From: Oncomelania hupensis
Lineage: Eukaryota; Mollusca; Gastropoda; Littorinimorpha; Pomatiopsidae
Reading direction: 5' to 3'
Length of the DNA stretch: 64,000 bases
NCBI GenBank assembly: GCA_036898135.1
Contig: CM072522.1
Coordinates: 36,115,358 to 36,179,357 of the forward strand
The notes under the pieces were generated by a model, which saw only the letters and a list, made by a program, of their open reading frames with translations, had not been told where the DNA came from and made no database searches. The translations under genes were made by a program, and so were the position numbers. This document shows, one piece after another, positions 51,242 through 62,424 of this stretch; within the stretch, counting starts at the first letter, position 1, and every line of letters begins with the position of its first letter.

Positions 51242-53087
51242 AGTATGACAGATTCTGTCCAGTTTTCAGGATAAATACCTTTTTCAAAGAGCACATTACA
51301 AAACCTGACAAAAAATGAAACAATAAATTCAGAGGATTACTTTAACAGTTCAGCAATGATACCATCAGGCCCTGCAGCTTTCTTCACTTTTAACCATCAT
51401 CAATACCTACAGGTGGAAACACGTCATTTTTTTCTAATAACATTTTAAAGTGAACCAGTCTTCTATAGTAATGTGATTTCTAGTTATCTTTCTTTTAGGA
51501 ACAGCACTATGCACATTTTCCCAAAACTCCTGCTGACTATGAATAAGAGCTACCAGTTTATTTATCCCATCAACATTGAACTGCTGTTTCTTACGAAACA
51601 GAAGTCTTTTGCTCCCGTCTTACCTTACAATAATTGGCTCTATCATCATCACGTAAAGTACGACGGAATTTCTTTAACAGTCTTCTCACTAATGTTCTTG
51701 AAGTTTCACATTCATTATCAAACCAGTCGTAATTTCTTCTTCTGCCTAACACAATCCTTTTTTTATACACATTGCTACATCTTCCACACACTGGTTAAAC
51801 ATGTCTAATGCCATATTTATGTCAACATCAATCAACTGTATAGCACTTTCTAACATCATACGTGCATTATCAGAATCTATAGCTTCTTTAAACTGTTCCA
51901 CATTATCAGGCTTCCAATTAAACTTTTTAATGACAACAACATTATCAGAAACCAAAACATCAACATTTTTATTTTGCATAAATTTAACAGAAAGGGTAAC
52001 AGGCATGTGATTAGATTCAATACGATCCAAAACATATATTACACAATCAACCCATAGAGAAGCAAGAAGATCACTTGACATTAAAAAAATAATCATTTAC
52101 ACTGCATCCAGAACCACAAAAGTACGTGTAGCAACCATCAAGGTCACCATGGCACATACCATTCAAAAGACACAAATTTAAAGCAGTATACATATTTAAC
52201 AGCGACTTTCCAAATCCATTTAAAACTATCTTGAGAATGTCTAAGAGTGCTAACATTATCCCTTAAATGCACAGTATCAAAGAAATCATTATCAGCTGTA
52301 ACAGTTTGTGACACGTTAGCAGTTCTACCGTTCAAATCACCAGACAGAATAACAAAACAATCATTATCTACTAAAGCATTATCAAACAGACAATTTTCAA
52401 GCATAGCAATCCCACCCCCTTCAACCCCCACATGGGCATAGTATCTAGAACCTTCAGGTGGTACATAAGCACAAACATACAATACATCTTTTAATAATCC
52501 AATCAAACGTTTATCAATAACAAACAACAAAAAATTGGTAAGAGTTACATTCACTCGTGTGATATAAGGCATTATTTCATCTTTTTATCAAACATACCAC
52601 CCCACCCGACGGTCTACGAATATTTGACAACTTCGTGGAAGGTTGACCAAAAAATATTAAAACCTGAAAAAATGCTAGAATTCAAAGTTTCAACAAATGT
52701 TTCCACCAAATACACAAAATCAAACGACGACACAAAAGAAAGAAAATCTCCATCATACATGTACATCTTTTGTTCATCAAACCATTGACATTCCAGTGCA
52801 TAAAACAAAAAGGCTTTTTATTACTATCTGGCACAAATACATCAGAAACATCAACATTAATTTCATCATTAACTCCCTGATCCTTAGAATAAAGTTCACT
52901 TTCATTATCACTAACATCGACACAGGTGCACCAAAAAGTGATTCACAAAAAGGAATGCTACTATTATTAGCAAATGTTGGCCTGTCCTTGACCTCGTTTG
53001 ATTTCATAACTGAATGCGATGTAAACAAATAATTAGTTTTACTACAGCCGATACTACCAGGCGAGTTTTCAAACCCAGCACGTGTAT
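51242..53087 (-). pseudogene. LINE, N-terminal region and endonuclease segment
   Basis: Minus strand, from the right: SNEVKDRPTFANNSSIPFC and FGAPV (linker, about 53050-52920); EIFF/LSF...FDFVYLVETFVE (endonuclease start, about 52700); VLYVCAYVPPEGSRYY, NDCFVILSGDLNGRTAN and DNVSTLRHS (endonuclease catalytic blocks, 52500-52200); ESNHMPVTLSVKF (52010); and YDWFDNECETSRTLVRRLLK (51730). Several frameshifts and stops. The homology begins abruptly beside the repeat at 53091. Together with 49488-50649 and 47850-48437 this is a nearly full-length but dead element. Confidence 0.85.
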
Positions 53088-53090
53088 TGT

Positions 53091-53560
53091 CACTAGCTAA
53101 AGTTATTTCCTTTTCTCCCGCTTCGTCCACCCGCTGAACAAGGAGGAAAACTAGAATTTACAGCAGGGGTAAGGACGACACGACACAAATTTAAGCTAAT
53201 ATATCTTTCATTTTCTCCATCATACAACTATATAATAAAATACCCAAAGCAAATTAAGAGTTAGCAGCAGGAATGACGTGAGTAGGTATGCCCAATGAGT
53301 TCAATAAAGAGGCGATGGCGATGGAGATGATGATATGGGTGGCGATGACGACTAAGGTGGTGATGTGATACAGATGGGTATGAGCACAAATTAATAATAG
53401 CGACTGATTGGTAACAATGAAATACAGCAGCTTAATTAATGTTCCCTGATACTAGGATGAGTTGTCTCTGCAGTCCAATTGTCGGCCACAGTGTACAGTT
53501 ACCCTCAACGAAGACTATCCAGCCAAACCTGCGCAGTCCACAACTAAGCTGTCACGACCA
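53091..53560. repeat. Dispersed repeat, second copy of 18350-18810
   Basis: Starts tcactagctaaagttatttcc and ends near ctatccagccaaacctgcgcag. Same order of blocks as 18350-18810, in the same orientation. Confidence 0.78.
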
Positions 53561-54836
53561 CCCTCGAGGCTTAGGTAAAGGGATAACAGCCCTCGACGAG
53601 TGGTGTCTTGCGCAGGTAGACGTCACGCCCTTATTCCGATGCTTTGACAAGAAAGGGATCGTGGATACTGAGGCTTCGAAGGGCAAACGGAATGGAATGG
53701 ACAGATCGTGAGGACGGGGGACTATGGGACGCCGTCGCGCTCGCCACTGTCGTAGCCCAGCGGCCGTGTTGATGCGAGGAGCTCCGTGTAGCCCCAGTCT
53801 TCTGCCTTGTTCGATCAGACTTGACTGCCCAAGACGTTGCGGAAAGAACCCGGAGTAAAGTGACTGCAGGCCCCAGCCTACTTCAACGATGACGTAGATA
53901 CGGAGGTGTAGACGACTGTCTGGAGACCCGTCCCGCCAGCGAACTTGTTTTTTCCAGCCTAGTTCCAGTCATTCGCCGAAAAAGGTAATTACCGAAGTCG
54001 AACGAACCTCTCCGAGTCGAGCCAAGCTATCCGATGTTTTACGAACGAATGCTGGCAGAACTACGTGAAACCACAGGCTGGGAAGTCTCGTCTTTCGTAG
54101 GCCTCAATTACATACTATACTACGTACGTATGTAGGAGGCCCACGAGTTTACAAAGACGAAAGAAAAGACTTCAGAGCCTGTGGTGAAACATCGGTGCGT
54201 AAAAATAGCCGCTGTTGCTTGTAGATCTAATTCTATTTCGATCTGCACAGCTTCAAGCTTTAAGTCGAGATTCGCATTTTGAAGCAGTTAGTATTATTAT
54301 TTTATGATGATTAGTATACTGATACAATTAATAATAAAGAGTAAAAGTAAATACATAACACATAATGCACACATACAACGATTTCACATCTATATCAACA
54401 ATAAAACCATGACAAAACTTCAAAGCGCTATGGATACGTTGATGTCCCTTCAGCACAACAAGGCAAAGCAAGTTTATAATGGTCTCAAAAAACAGTGACA
54501 TTTTTATTGCAAGCACCAAAGCAATTATTTATTTGACTAATATTATTCTTTTTAACTGATACAGTAAATTTGTTATATGTATTTCAATGATATGTATTTT
54601 AATGAGAAACACGTATTAAAAAAAATGTTGCGTGGCAGGCGGAAATTTCCATAAAATCATCTGAAAACTTTGGTAAATCTATAAGAAAAAATAACCAGTA
54701 ACACCATCTGAATATTTCGGATTACACCCAACTTCAGCAAAAACAAACAAAACGTCACTGACTATATTTACACCATTGAGCACGCACAGCAGCACACTAT
54801 TCTTTTCTTTTTTTCTTTTTTTAAAAAGTAGGAATA

Positions 54837-54837
<1 letters not shown>
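53561..54837. other. Unassigned GC-richer stretch
   Basis: 53561-54060 is clearly GC-richer than its surroundings with no readable domain. It includes one half of a 110-bp inverted repeat (53942-54062, see 55682-55787). The remainder is AT-rich. Confidence 0.4.
53942..54062 (+). repeat. Left half of an inverted repeat, about 110 bp
   Basis: aacttgttttttccagccta...gttccagtcattcgcc...ccgaagtcgaacga matches the reverse complement of 55682-55787. About 1.6 kb separates the halves. Confidence 0.8.
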
Positions 54838-54883
<46 letters not shown>

Positions 54884-54891
54884 CACAAACA

Positions 54892-54964
<73 letters not shown>

Positions 54965-54995
54965 TAAATAAATTAAAGATTTAACTAAATAACTA

Positions 54996-55047
<52 letters not shown>
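54838..55047. repeat. (TAA)n and (ACT)n microsatellites
   Basis: TAA repeats at 54838-54883 and 54895-54962, then ACT repeats at 54997-55047. The Asn, Ile and Tyr runs in translated frames are artefacts. Confidence 0.97.
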
Positions 55048-55048
<1 letters not shown>

Positions 55049-55060
55049 GCGAAGTAATGG

Positions 55061-55251
55061 TCTTGATTTTGTGGTACTGATTCGGCTCTTTGCAGTCCGC
55101 TGGACCCTGTAAGCAATGAATAACTAATTAGCTATTAATTTAACTCTGATCTCGAATTGTCTTGATTTTGTGCTCCTGATTCGGCTCTTTGCAGTACGCT
55201 GGACCCTGTAAGCAATGAATAACTAACTATTAATTTAACTCTGATCTCGAG
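55061..55251. repeat. 99-bp tandem duplication with CGCTGGACCCTGTAAGC motif
   Basis: Two copies (55061 and 55160) of a unit containing gattcggctctttgcagt, cgctggaccctgtaagcaat and aactctgatctcga. The same core motif occurs at about 27897 and, more diverged, at 25970, 27100 and 27783 in the TA-flanked element. Confidence 0.9.
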
Positions 55252-55681
55252 TTATTTTTTTAAAAAAAATCCCTTAGCCTACTCGTCCTTCTCCGGAAAT
55301 TTAAAGATTCAAATATTATAAAGTATAGGCCTAAATATTATTAATTAGAATAGATATAGTTTATACATTTATTTACGTATAAAACAAACAATACAGGTCT
55401 AATAATTATATTCAGCTAGTGAGCTTCTTTGCTGCGCGAAGACTATTTTATAATATAGGCTAGATTAAGCCTATGTATACTGTATAACAGTGTCTACTTG
55501 GTTTTAGGCAGGAAATGGGGATTGCTATTATTAGCGTACTGCTGAGAACTAACAAATTGCAAATCAAGGAACGCAACTATTCAATATGGTCAATAATAAC
55601 AAAGTATACCGTTGCGAAATGCTAATCTGTGTAAATCGAACAGAATTAGAAGCAACAGCGATCATTTTTAATGTCAACAAG

Positions 55682-55787
55682 TCGTAGTCATGCAAGCATA
55701 ATTTCGTAACACATCGGAGAGCTTCGTTCGACTTCGGTGATTGCCTTTTTGGGCGAATGACTGGAACTAGGTTGGAAAAAACAAGTT
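55682..55787 (-). repeat. Right half of an inverted repeat, about 110 bp
   Basis: Inverted partner of 53942-54062. No flanking duplication or terminal motif is evident, so whether the pair bounds a transposon is open. Confidence 0.8.
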
Positions 55788-56772
55788 TGCGTCCCGCCAG
55801 AGTACACCTTCCTGAGGTTCAAAGCCAACCTAAGAAAGAGACACAATCGACATTCATGCGCCCATTTAATCGTACATTATATTGGCTAACACAACCAGGG
55901 CACCGCCATTTTGTCAGATGCCTAATGGTTCCCGTTTTACCACAGAATCCATTTCCCAAAGTGTTGACGCAAATCGCACCTACAAGTCACCAACACAGCC
56001 TCATCTACCATCATTGCATAATGTGACCCAAACCTTCCCGACATGAGAATGAAATGATTTCAACATGTATGATACAATAATGACAGTCGTTAAATCCTGT
56101 ATATCCCCCCCCCACCCACCCACTCACCACCCTCCTGTTATCAAAAATGAATGAAACACAAAAGAAAACAAAAAAATAATGCGAGGGAAATACATGAAAA
56201 AACAACAACAACATAACCCTTACACAAACTATTTAGAATTCAACCGACTGCGTTACTTGACGAGCAAAGCACAACCAGGGAATGAATGCCACACTCACCT
56301 CGTGAACGCTAAATCCCAGTGTAACCTGCCTAAACAACAGCCCGGCACCTCCAAGCAGACAAGTCGTCCTGTCCACAAGGGAAGTCCAGAAAAATACCAC
56401 AAAGGAGTTAAAGTGAAACTCACAGCTGCGAACCAGTGCACTGACTACGTCTGTCTTCAGCAAAAGACCAAGCTTTACCTGTTGCAATGCAGAAGCGATC
56501 AAACAAAACAAAACAAAGCAAAACTCACCTTTGCACGGGAAAACAAATCCCGTGCAGCACGAAGCCTGAAGCCGGCGATCCAGCCAAGTGCAGGGTGAAA
56601 ACTAGGCCTCAACACCCCTACCCCCACTAATACACAACTACACAACTACAACCACACAAACACACACTGTTGGTCGTGACAAAGGTTTGGTTGGTTGGTT
56701 GGTTGTTTTATTTACGTCTTTTCCACCAAAGATGATAAGACGGGGGAAAAAAAATAAATAAAATAAAATTAT
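55788..56772. other. Unassigned stretch, two unrecognised open frames
   Basis: Plus-strand frames at 55757-56026 and 56179-56598 (139 codons) show no known motif. Several minus-strand words resemble splice donors (56300, 56475 and 56530), so small exons of an unseen gene are possible but unsupported. A (GGTT)n tract at 56683-56706 is probably the tail of the LINE that follows. Confidence 0.35.
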
Positions 56773-57635
56773 TTACACAAATCTAGCCACAGGAGAATCC
56801 ATCAAAAGTTTTGCTAACAATGCACTTTGATGAAAATTAATATCATCTAATGTTTTTATGTCATGCAGATGCACAGTTATTAGAGGCAGAAAATGACGGC
56901 AACCAAAAAGTAAATGATATAATGAAAAAGTCTCATTGCATACACAATGGACATCTGGACAAAACTTTGTTTTTATGGCATTCAACATTATTCTGTTAGC
57001 CATAGTAAAAACTGTTCTCGAAAGTCTACAGTCTAAAGGAAAAAGTGTATTAAATATAACATGTTTCGTTGACCTCTCTTCGATCATACGTTTAATTTCC
57101 TTAGGGGATTTTTTTAGTTGAATACTCTGAGCATTGATATTTTTAGCTCCTTTCTTTGCTGCTTTGTCCGCACTATCATTAAACAGAAAACCACAATGTG
57201 AAGGTAGCCAACAGAAGCTTACCTTTGTACCATTAATAATGAGATTGTGGACTAAATGTTGAATTTCTAAAATAATTTCATGCCGTTCAGTATGACCATA
57301 AGATTGTAAAGCATCTAAAACTGACATCGAATCAACACATACAACAACTTGAAATGCGTTTAAGCAAAGATCTGAAATTTCAGTTAATGCCATAAGGATT
57401 GCGATAAGTTCACACGCAAAAATAGAAGTATTTAAACTCAAAGAGAAACATTTTTGCAATTTTAGAGCTGGAATTACATAGCCTGCTCCAGCTTCCCCTG
57501 TCTCTAAAACCGATCCATCAGTATAGATTTGAAGGTGTTGAGAATAATTTTTCTCCAAATGACAACGAACATCACTTGATAATAAATTTGCATTTTCATT
57601 CTTCTTTTCTAAAAGACAAAGGTTTATCCCGGGTT
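56773..57635 (-). pseudogene. RNase H C-terminal domain of an I-group LINE, 5'-truncated
   Basis: The minus-strand frame is open from about 57635 to a stop at 56773. It holds an RNase H1-type domain with all four acidic positions visible: YTDGS, CELIAIL, CVDSMSVL and SADKAAK. The usual PSHxG turn is present (LPSHCG). After it come a C-terminal block and a Cys/His motif (CPDVHCVCNETFSLYHLLFG). An RNase H after RT is typical of I/Nimb-group LINEs. RT and endonuclease are missing through 5' truncation, and (CCAA)n at 56683-56706 is the likely tail. The domain itself has no stop. Confidence 0.85.
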
Positions 57636-59442
57636 ATAGGTGTGCATTTTGTGGAGTTAATCATTGCACACCGCTGACTTTCGTGATCCAAAATCGGTAT
57701 CTATATATTAATCGAGAAGCCGTTTTAGATCACGAGGGGCCGTTTTATCCAACCAGCAGCTTTGTTGTGAAGCTCGATTTGAGCTTCACTTTGCTCGAAT
57801 TTGTGCAGATTACAGCTGAACTGTCCGTATAATTGCTTCCACGCGAGTTTTGCCATTCGCCGCTCGATCACGCGCTGCCGCTACAACGAAACTTAACATT
57901 ATTTTCGATCGCAAAATGGCTTTATTTTGCATTTTACTGCCTTGAAAATGTACCGAAAACACATGGAAGACATGTGCGAGTCCAACCAATCACTCTTGAC
58001 GTTGCCTACGGCAGGCCCCGCCTTCATTTCCGGTTTGCATTTAGTGATTTTTATCCGTAGCCTTCATTTCATAAGTTTGGTTCTGATCTCGCTTTTAAAT
58101 CGGTGTTATATTGTTGTTTAATGCAGTTTCAAGTTTATAACACTAATAAAACCGAGGGCTCACCATGTTTTATGATATAGGACTTAAAATAAGGCTGTTG
58201 AATTATAGCAGCCCATGGATCAATGGATAATGCTATCGACTATTATTATTATTGGGAACCAAGTTCGAATCTCGCTGGGGATACTTTTTTTTCTAAATTT
58301 AATAATACAGAGGGAGAGAGATAAAAGAGAGAGGGAGGTATAGATAATAAAGAAAAAGAGAGGAGAGGCAAATGAAAAACAAAAAAAAAAGGTGCAAGTA
58401 AAATGCAAAAAAACAACAAAATAAATAAATAAATATATAAATAAAAATAAAATCATAGCACGGGTATTAATAACTGCTTCATATTAATTTGTGTTTTAAT
58501 TTATCCATGATGCATGTATTTCTTAGAAAACTTGACATCTTATGCTTTTTTTTAATTAGGTATAGGTAGGTCTGTAAAATCAAAAGCATTTAGAAAATAA
58601 CATAGTTTTATTGTAAATTTCATAGCATAATTAATTGTCATTTTATTCATCAGAAAAAAGCAAACTTTACATTAAAAATAAATATTTAGAATATAAATTA
58701 AAACTGAATTGTTCCAAACTAAATATTTGTAGGGACTAACGGTCCATATTTACATGGCTTGGTGCTTTTTTATGATTGCCTCAATTTGGTATTTCATTGG
58801 TATGTATTATAATTTAAAAAAGTCTGTGCATGCAGTGATAGTATTGCCTTATTGATTTAATCACATGCATGTGCAATAAATCAGTAATGCTGTTCTCCTC
58901 AAATAAATGGTTATTGTGTTTTATTACAATTATAAGTTTATTTTTAATCTATGTCTCTTTTTAGTGATTCACCACTGACAGTTCACTTCAGCCTTCCACT
59001 TCTAGAATCATAAACACAACAAAGATTATTATATTAAAGATACTTTTTATACAATGTGAATTAATTTTCGAGCTAATGTTAATTAAAAGTATCTTTGATA
59101 TATATATTTTAGTTGTGTTCATGATTTTACTTTCAAAATACTTAGCAGTTCCTGTTGTGTTTACAATTTCTTCCACTTTCAGACAATTGATATATTTCCT
59201 AAAGGTAGTTATTGTACCAACACCACAACATAAACTATACACTATGTAGGCTACAATGGAACATTATAGTCTCAAATAAATTTGACTTCACTCAGTGGCT
59301 GACAGCTTGGACACCCAAAGATAACCTATAACGGGCATAAAATCAGAAACACAACAAAGAAATATAATAGATACTTTTAATTATACAACATTACAAGACA
59401 AATGAATTTTCGTGCTTTGCTCTTCTTCAGATTAAAAACAAA
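57636..59442. other. 1.8 kb without a recognised gene
   Basis: 57640-58130 has moderate GC and short overlapping plus frames without motif; the rest is very AT-rich. A tRNA-like SINE lies at 58200-58285. A short repeated phrase with aaacacaacaaag occurs at 59011 and 59348. Confidence 0.45.
58200..58285 (+). mobile_element. tRNA-like SINE head
   Basis: gcccatggatcaatggataatg resembles a tRNA A box, and aagttcgaatctcgctggg, about 40 bp on, is a good B box. ATT repeats replace the anticodon arm, so it is not a functional tRNA. No CCA-less acceptor pairing is evident. Confidence 0.45.
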
Positions 59443-61370
59443 CATCCTATCCTATCCTATCCTGTCCCATAACCCGAAGGTCGTAGGGGCACCACAGATG
59501 ATCGCTTAACCAGCATACTCCATCTTTCTCTGTCCTCAGCAGCCCTCATGGCTTCGCTCAGTGTCAAACCAGTCCATTCTCGAATGTTGTCCTCCCACCT
59601 CTTTTTCGGTCTCCCCCTTCTTCTACCTCCTTGCACTGTGCCTTGCAGAATGGTCTTTGCAAGGCCTGATGATCTGGTGACGTGGCCATACCATCGGAGT
59701 TTCCGTTTCTTCACCACTGTGAGCAGGTCATCGTGTTGTCCAATGGCTTGTGTGATGGTCTGTCGGACTTCAATGTTGGTGATGTGTTGGGTATAGGAAA
59801 TGCACAGAAGTCTTCTGTAGCACCTCATCTCCATGCTTTGTATTCTTCGTTGGAGATCTGCTGTGAGGGTCCATGCTTCGCAAGCATATAGGAAGATGGA
59901 GATGACCAGAGAGCGCAGCAGTCTTACTTTGGAATGTAGACTGATGGTTCTGTCCTTCCAAATGGGCTTCAACCTTGTCAGGGCAGCAGTTGTTTGTGCG
60001 ATCCTGGAGAGGACTTCCTGTCGAGACCCATTGTCTGACACAATGGCTCCTAAATATTTGAAGCTGTGCACTGTGTTGAGGGATTGGCCTTGTACTTTGA
60101 TGTCCGTGTTGATGCCATTGGTGTTGTTGGTCATCATTTTGGTCTTCTCTGCACTTATTTCCATTCCATAGGCTCTGGAGGTGGTGTCAAGCCTCTGTAC
60201 AAGCTGTTCAAGTTCTTGTTCCTCTCCAGCCAATCCATCAATATCATCCGCAAAACGAAGATTGGAGATTGCTCTGCCCCCTATGCTGACTGTGCCTTCG
60301 TGATCTGCAAGAGCATCTGACATGATGCGCTCTAGGAAGATGTTGAAGAGTGTTGGAGAGAGTAGGCATCCTTGACGCACACCGATTGTTGTTCTGAACC
60401 AGTTCCCGATGACGCTGTTATGGAGGACTGCACTGGTAGCCTTGTCATACAGGCTTTTGACGACTTCTATAATTTTAGGGCTGATGTTGTAAACTTTCAT
60501 GGTTGCCCATAGAGCTGCATGCCAGACTCGGTCAAATGCCTTCTTGAAGTCTATGAACACATGATATAGATGTTGTTGGTGCTGTAGGTATTTCTCACAG
60601 ATTATTCTGAGGTTGAAAATCTGTTCAGTGGTACTTCGCCCTGCCATGAATCCTGCTTGTTCTTCAGCTATGATTTGTTCAGCTTGTGGTTTCAACCTGT
60701 TGAGTATTATTTTCAGGAGGACCTTGCTGGGATGGCTGATGAGGCTGATGGTGCGGTAATTTTCACACTCCTGAAGGTTACCTTTTTTGGGAAGAGTGAT
60801 GACAAGCGACTGGGTCCATGGTGTAGGCCATTCCCCACTCTGCCAGATCTTGTTACAGATAATGGTGAGAGCATCAGTCATCGCTTCTCCTCCTGCTTGT
60901 AGCAGTTCCGCTGGTATGTTGTCCACTCCCGCTGACTTCCCTTTCTTCAGCGATTGCACTGCTGCCTCAACTTCTTCCCGGAGAATTGGGAGGATTTCTT
61001 CTTCTTCTCTGCTCTCAGGACATGCTAGAACTGATGGGTCTCCATTTGGTGTATGGTTGTAAAGGTCAGAGCAGTACTCTGTCCATCTGTCCAAGACTTC
61101 TTGTTCTTCTGTAAGGCAAATGCCAGACTTGCTATGGATAGTGGAGACTTTGGGCTGTTTAACACTTGTCAGCCGCTTCACAGTCTGGTAGGCCTTCTTG
61201 CTGTTGTTCTTGTTCAGATTGTTCTCTATTTCCTGGCATTGATCTTCTATCCAGTTCTCCTTTGCTGTGCGCATGCCTTTTCGGATGTCATTGGTGATTT
61301 TTCGGTAGACATCAGCTCCCTGTGAGGTGTTCTTTTTCTTTTTTAACTCTCTTCGTTTATCACACAAAAA
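59443..61370 (-). mobile_element. RTE LINE with an intact reverse transcriptase frame
   Basis: A minus-strand frame without stops from about 61370 to 59457. Linker (KAYQTVKRLTSVKQPKVSTI), RT start (LKKGKSAGVDNIPAELLQAG), EEQAGFMAGRSTTEQIFNLR, FIDFKKAFDRVWHAALWATM, GVRQGCLLSPTLFNIFLERI, RFADDIDGLAGEEQELEQLV (catalytic DD), MEISAEKTKMM, FKYLGAIVSDNGSRQE, and the C-terminal block (GRPKKRWEDNIREWTG). The stop codon TAG lies inside the (AGGAT)n tail, so there is no separate 3' UTR. The N-terminal endonuclease is missing: RTE homology begins at about 61370, and codons before it are flanking sequence. As truncated it cannot move by itself, but the undamaged RT shows this is the youngest RTE copy here. 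Confidence 0.93.
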
Positions 61371-61603
61371 CAAACATAAAATGACTAAATGTTGCAGAAT
61401 GCACAAAAAGTCACTTCCAGGAAAATGTTTGAAACGGGCATATAACATCAGGCCCAGCAATTGGGTCATAAAAAATTTATTTGCACGGGTAATAACTGCT
61501 GTTATTATGAGTTCGCAAACCTTTCTTTTTTATTTATTTATTTAGTTTTAAAAATATATACTGATGGTAATACGGTGTAATAACCTTGGGTCTGTTATTG
61601 AAA

Positions 61604-61735
61604 ATGGCAGCAATCAGCGATACACAAGTGCAGTTTCACCCTCAGACATGCCAGAATCCCATTCAGGAGTTTTTCCTGTGGTCGCTTCTCCAGGGAAACT
61701 TTCATCTGACTGTCGCTCTCTGGGAGTACACGCAG
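61604..61735 (+). CDS. Possible TRPM-like channel exon (a)
   Basis: A plus-strand frame ending at a donor (cgcag/gtaatc, 61736) in phase 0. The part CQNPIQEFFLWSLLQGNFHL and TVALWEYTQ resembles the pre-membrane region of TRPM channels, where NPxxELFxWALL...ALFxWE is conserved. The true left edge is uncertain: the ATG at 61604 is used as a minimum start, but an acceptor such as aagtgcag (about 61633) is possible. It lies just beyond the 5' end of the RTE insertion, so other exons may be displaced. The TRPM likeness is from memory over about 30 residues. Confidence 0.45.
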
Positions 61736-61765
61736 GTAATCATACTGAGGTCATTTAGTTCATGT

Positions 61766-61905
61766 ATTAATGGTGATGATGATTTTGATGATGATTATGA
61801 TGATGATGATGGTGATGATGATGATGGTGACGATAATGATGGTGATGATGATGACAACTATGATGACAACAATGATGACGACGATGATGATGATTATGAT
61901 GGCTT
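61766..61905. repeat. (GAT)n microsatellite inside a putative intron
   Basis: GAT/GAC repeats with interruptions fill most of the 180-bp interval between the two TRPM-like exons. Poly-Asp frames through it are artefacts. Confidence 0.95.
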
Positions 61906-61915
61906 TTGGCTCCAG

Positions 61916-62014
61916 GATCGGATGGCTGCAGCACTGTTTGCACGCGCAGTGTATGACGGGAGGGCGAAGTATGAGAAACGTCACAACTGGACTGTAGCAA
62001 AGAGCTCCGCCTGA
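61916..62014 (+). CDS. Possible TRPM-like channel exon (b), ends in a stop
   Basis: Follows acceptor ggctccag (61915) in phase 0, joining exon (a) to read ALWEYTQ/DRMAAALFARAVYDGR. In TRPM channels the FW(E) helix is followed by D.(I/M)A.AL.A..LY, which this matches. The frame stops at a TGA at 62012-62014, before a possible donor (gtgagt at 62021). This is either a pseudogene, an unusual splice, or a truncated protein. Confidence 0.42.
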   Translation, partial: DRMAAALFARAVYDGRAKYEKRHNWTVAKSSA

Positions 62015-62293
62015 ACAGTCTGTGAGTTCTCTTCTTTGGAAATTTTATTAATTTGATAATTTATATAAATGGTCAAATAAATAAATAAATAAATAAATAA
62101 ATAAATATATCGCTTTTCCCAAAGTTCAAGAGCTGATCGGGGCACTGTCGGATACAGAATCTTGTTACGATTGAGACGAGCACGATAGTTCTGAACCTTT
62201 GTGTTTTGCAAAGACAACGTGTATTTCCCTTTGATTTGATTCTGCCTTGTTGCTGGCGAAGCTTTTGCATTACTGTTGATTATTTTCCTGCCG
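62015..62293. other. Short non-coding stretch with an (AAAT)n tract
   Basis: (AAAT)n at 62078-62106, otherwise no recognised feature. Confidence 0.5.
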
Positions 62294-62424
62294 ATGACAT
62301 TAATGGATTGGCTGGAGAGGAACAAGAACTTGAACAGCTGGTACGAAGGCTTGACACCACCTCCAGAGTCGTATTAGATGTGGTGCCAGACTTACAGATT
62401 AAAGTTTACGATTATAACAAAAAT
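62294..62424. other. Patchwork of LINE scraps
   Basis: Three adjoining pieces. 62294-62367 matches the RTE RT active-site region (plus sense: INGLAGEEQELEQLVRRLDT). 62369-62399 matches, in reverse, 50244-50277 of the LINE at 47850-53087. 62398-62424 matches 50410-50434 of the same LINE in the opposite relative orientation (aaagtttacgattataacaa). Looks like filler DNA copied from several templates. Confidence 0.75.

Noticed and set aside
56179..56598. 139-codon plus-strand frame as a gene
   Set aside because: No recognisable motif, no clear splice context, and Lys/Gln-rich composition typical of chance frames in AC-rich DNA.
61770..61997. Met/Asp/His-rich frames across the GAT repeat
   Set aside because: Microsatellite translation; the interval is better read as a short intron.
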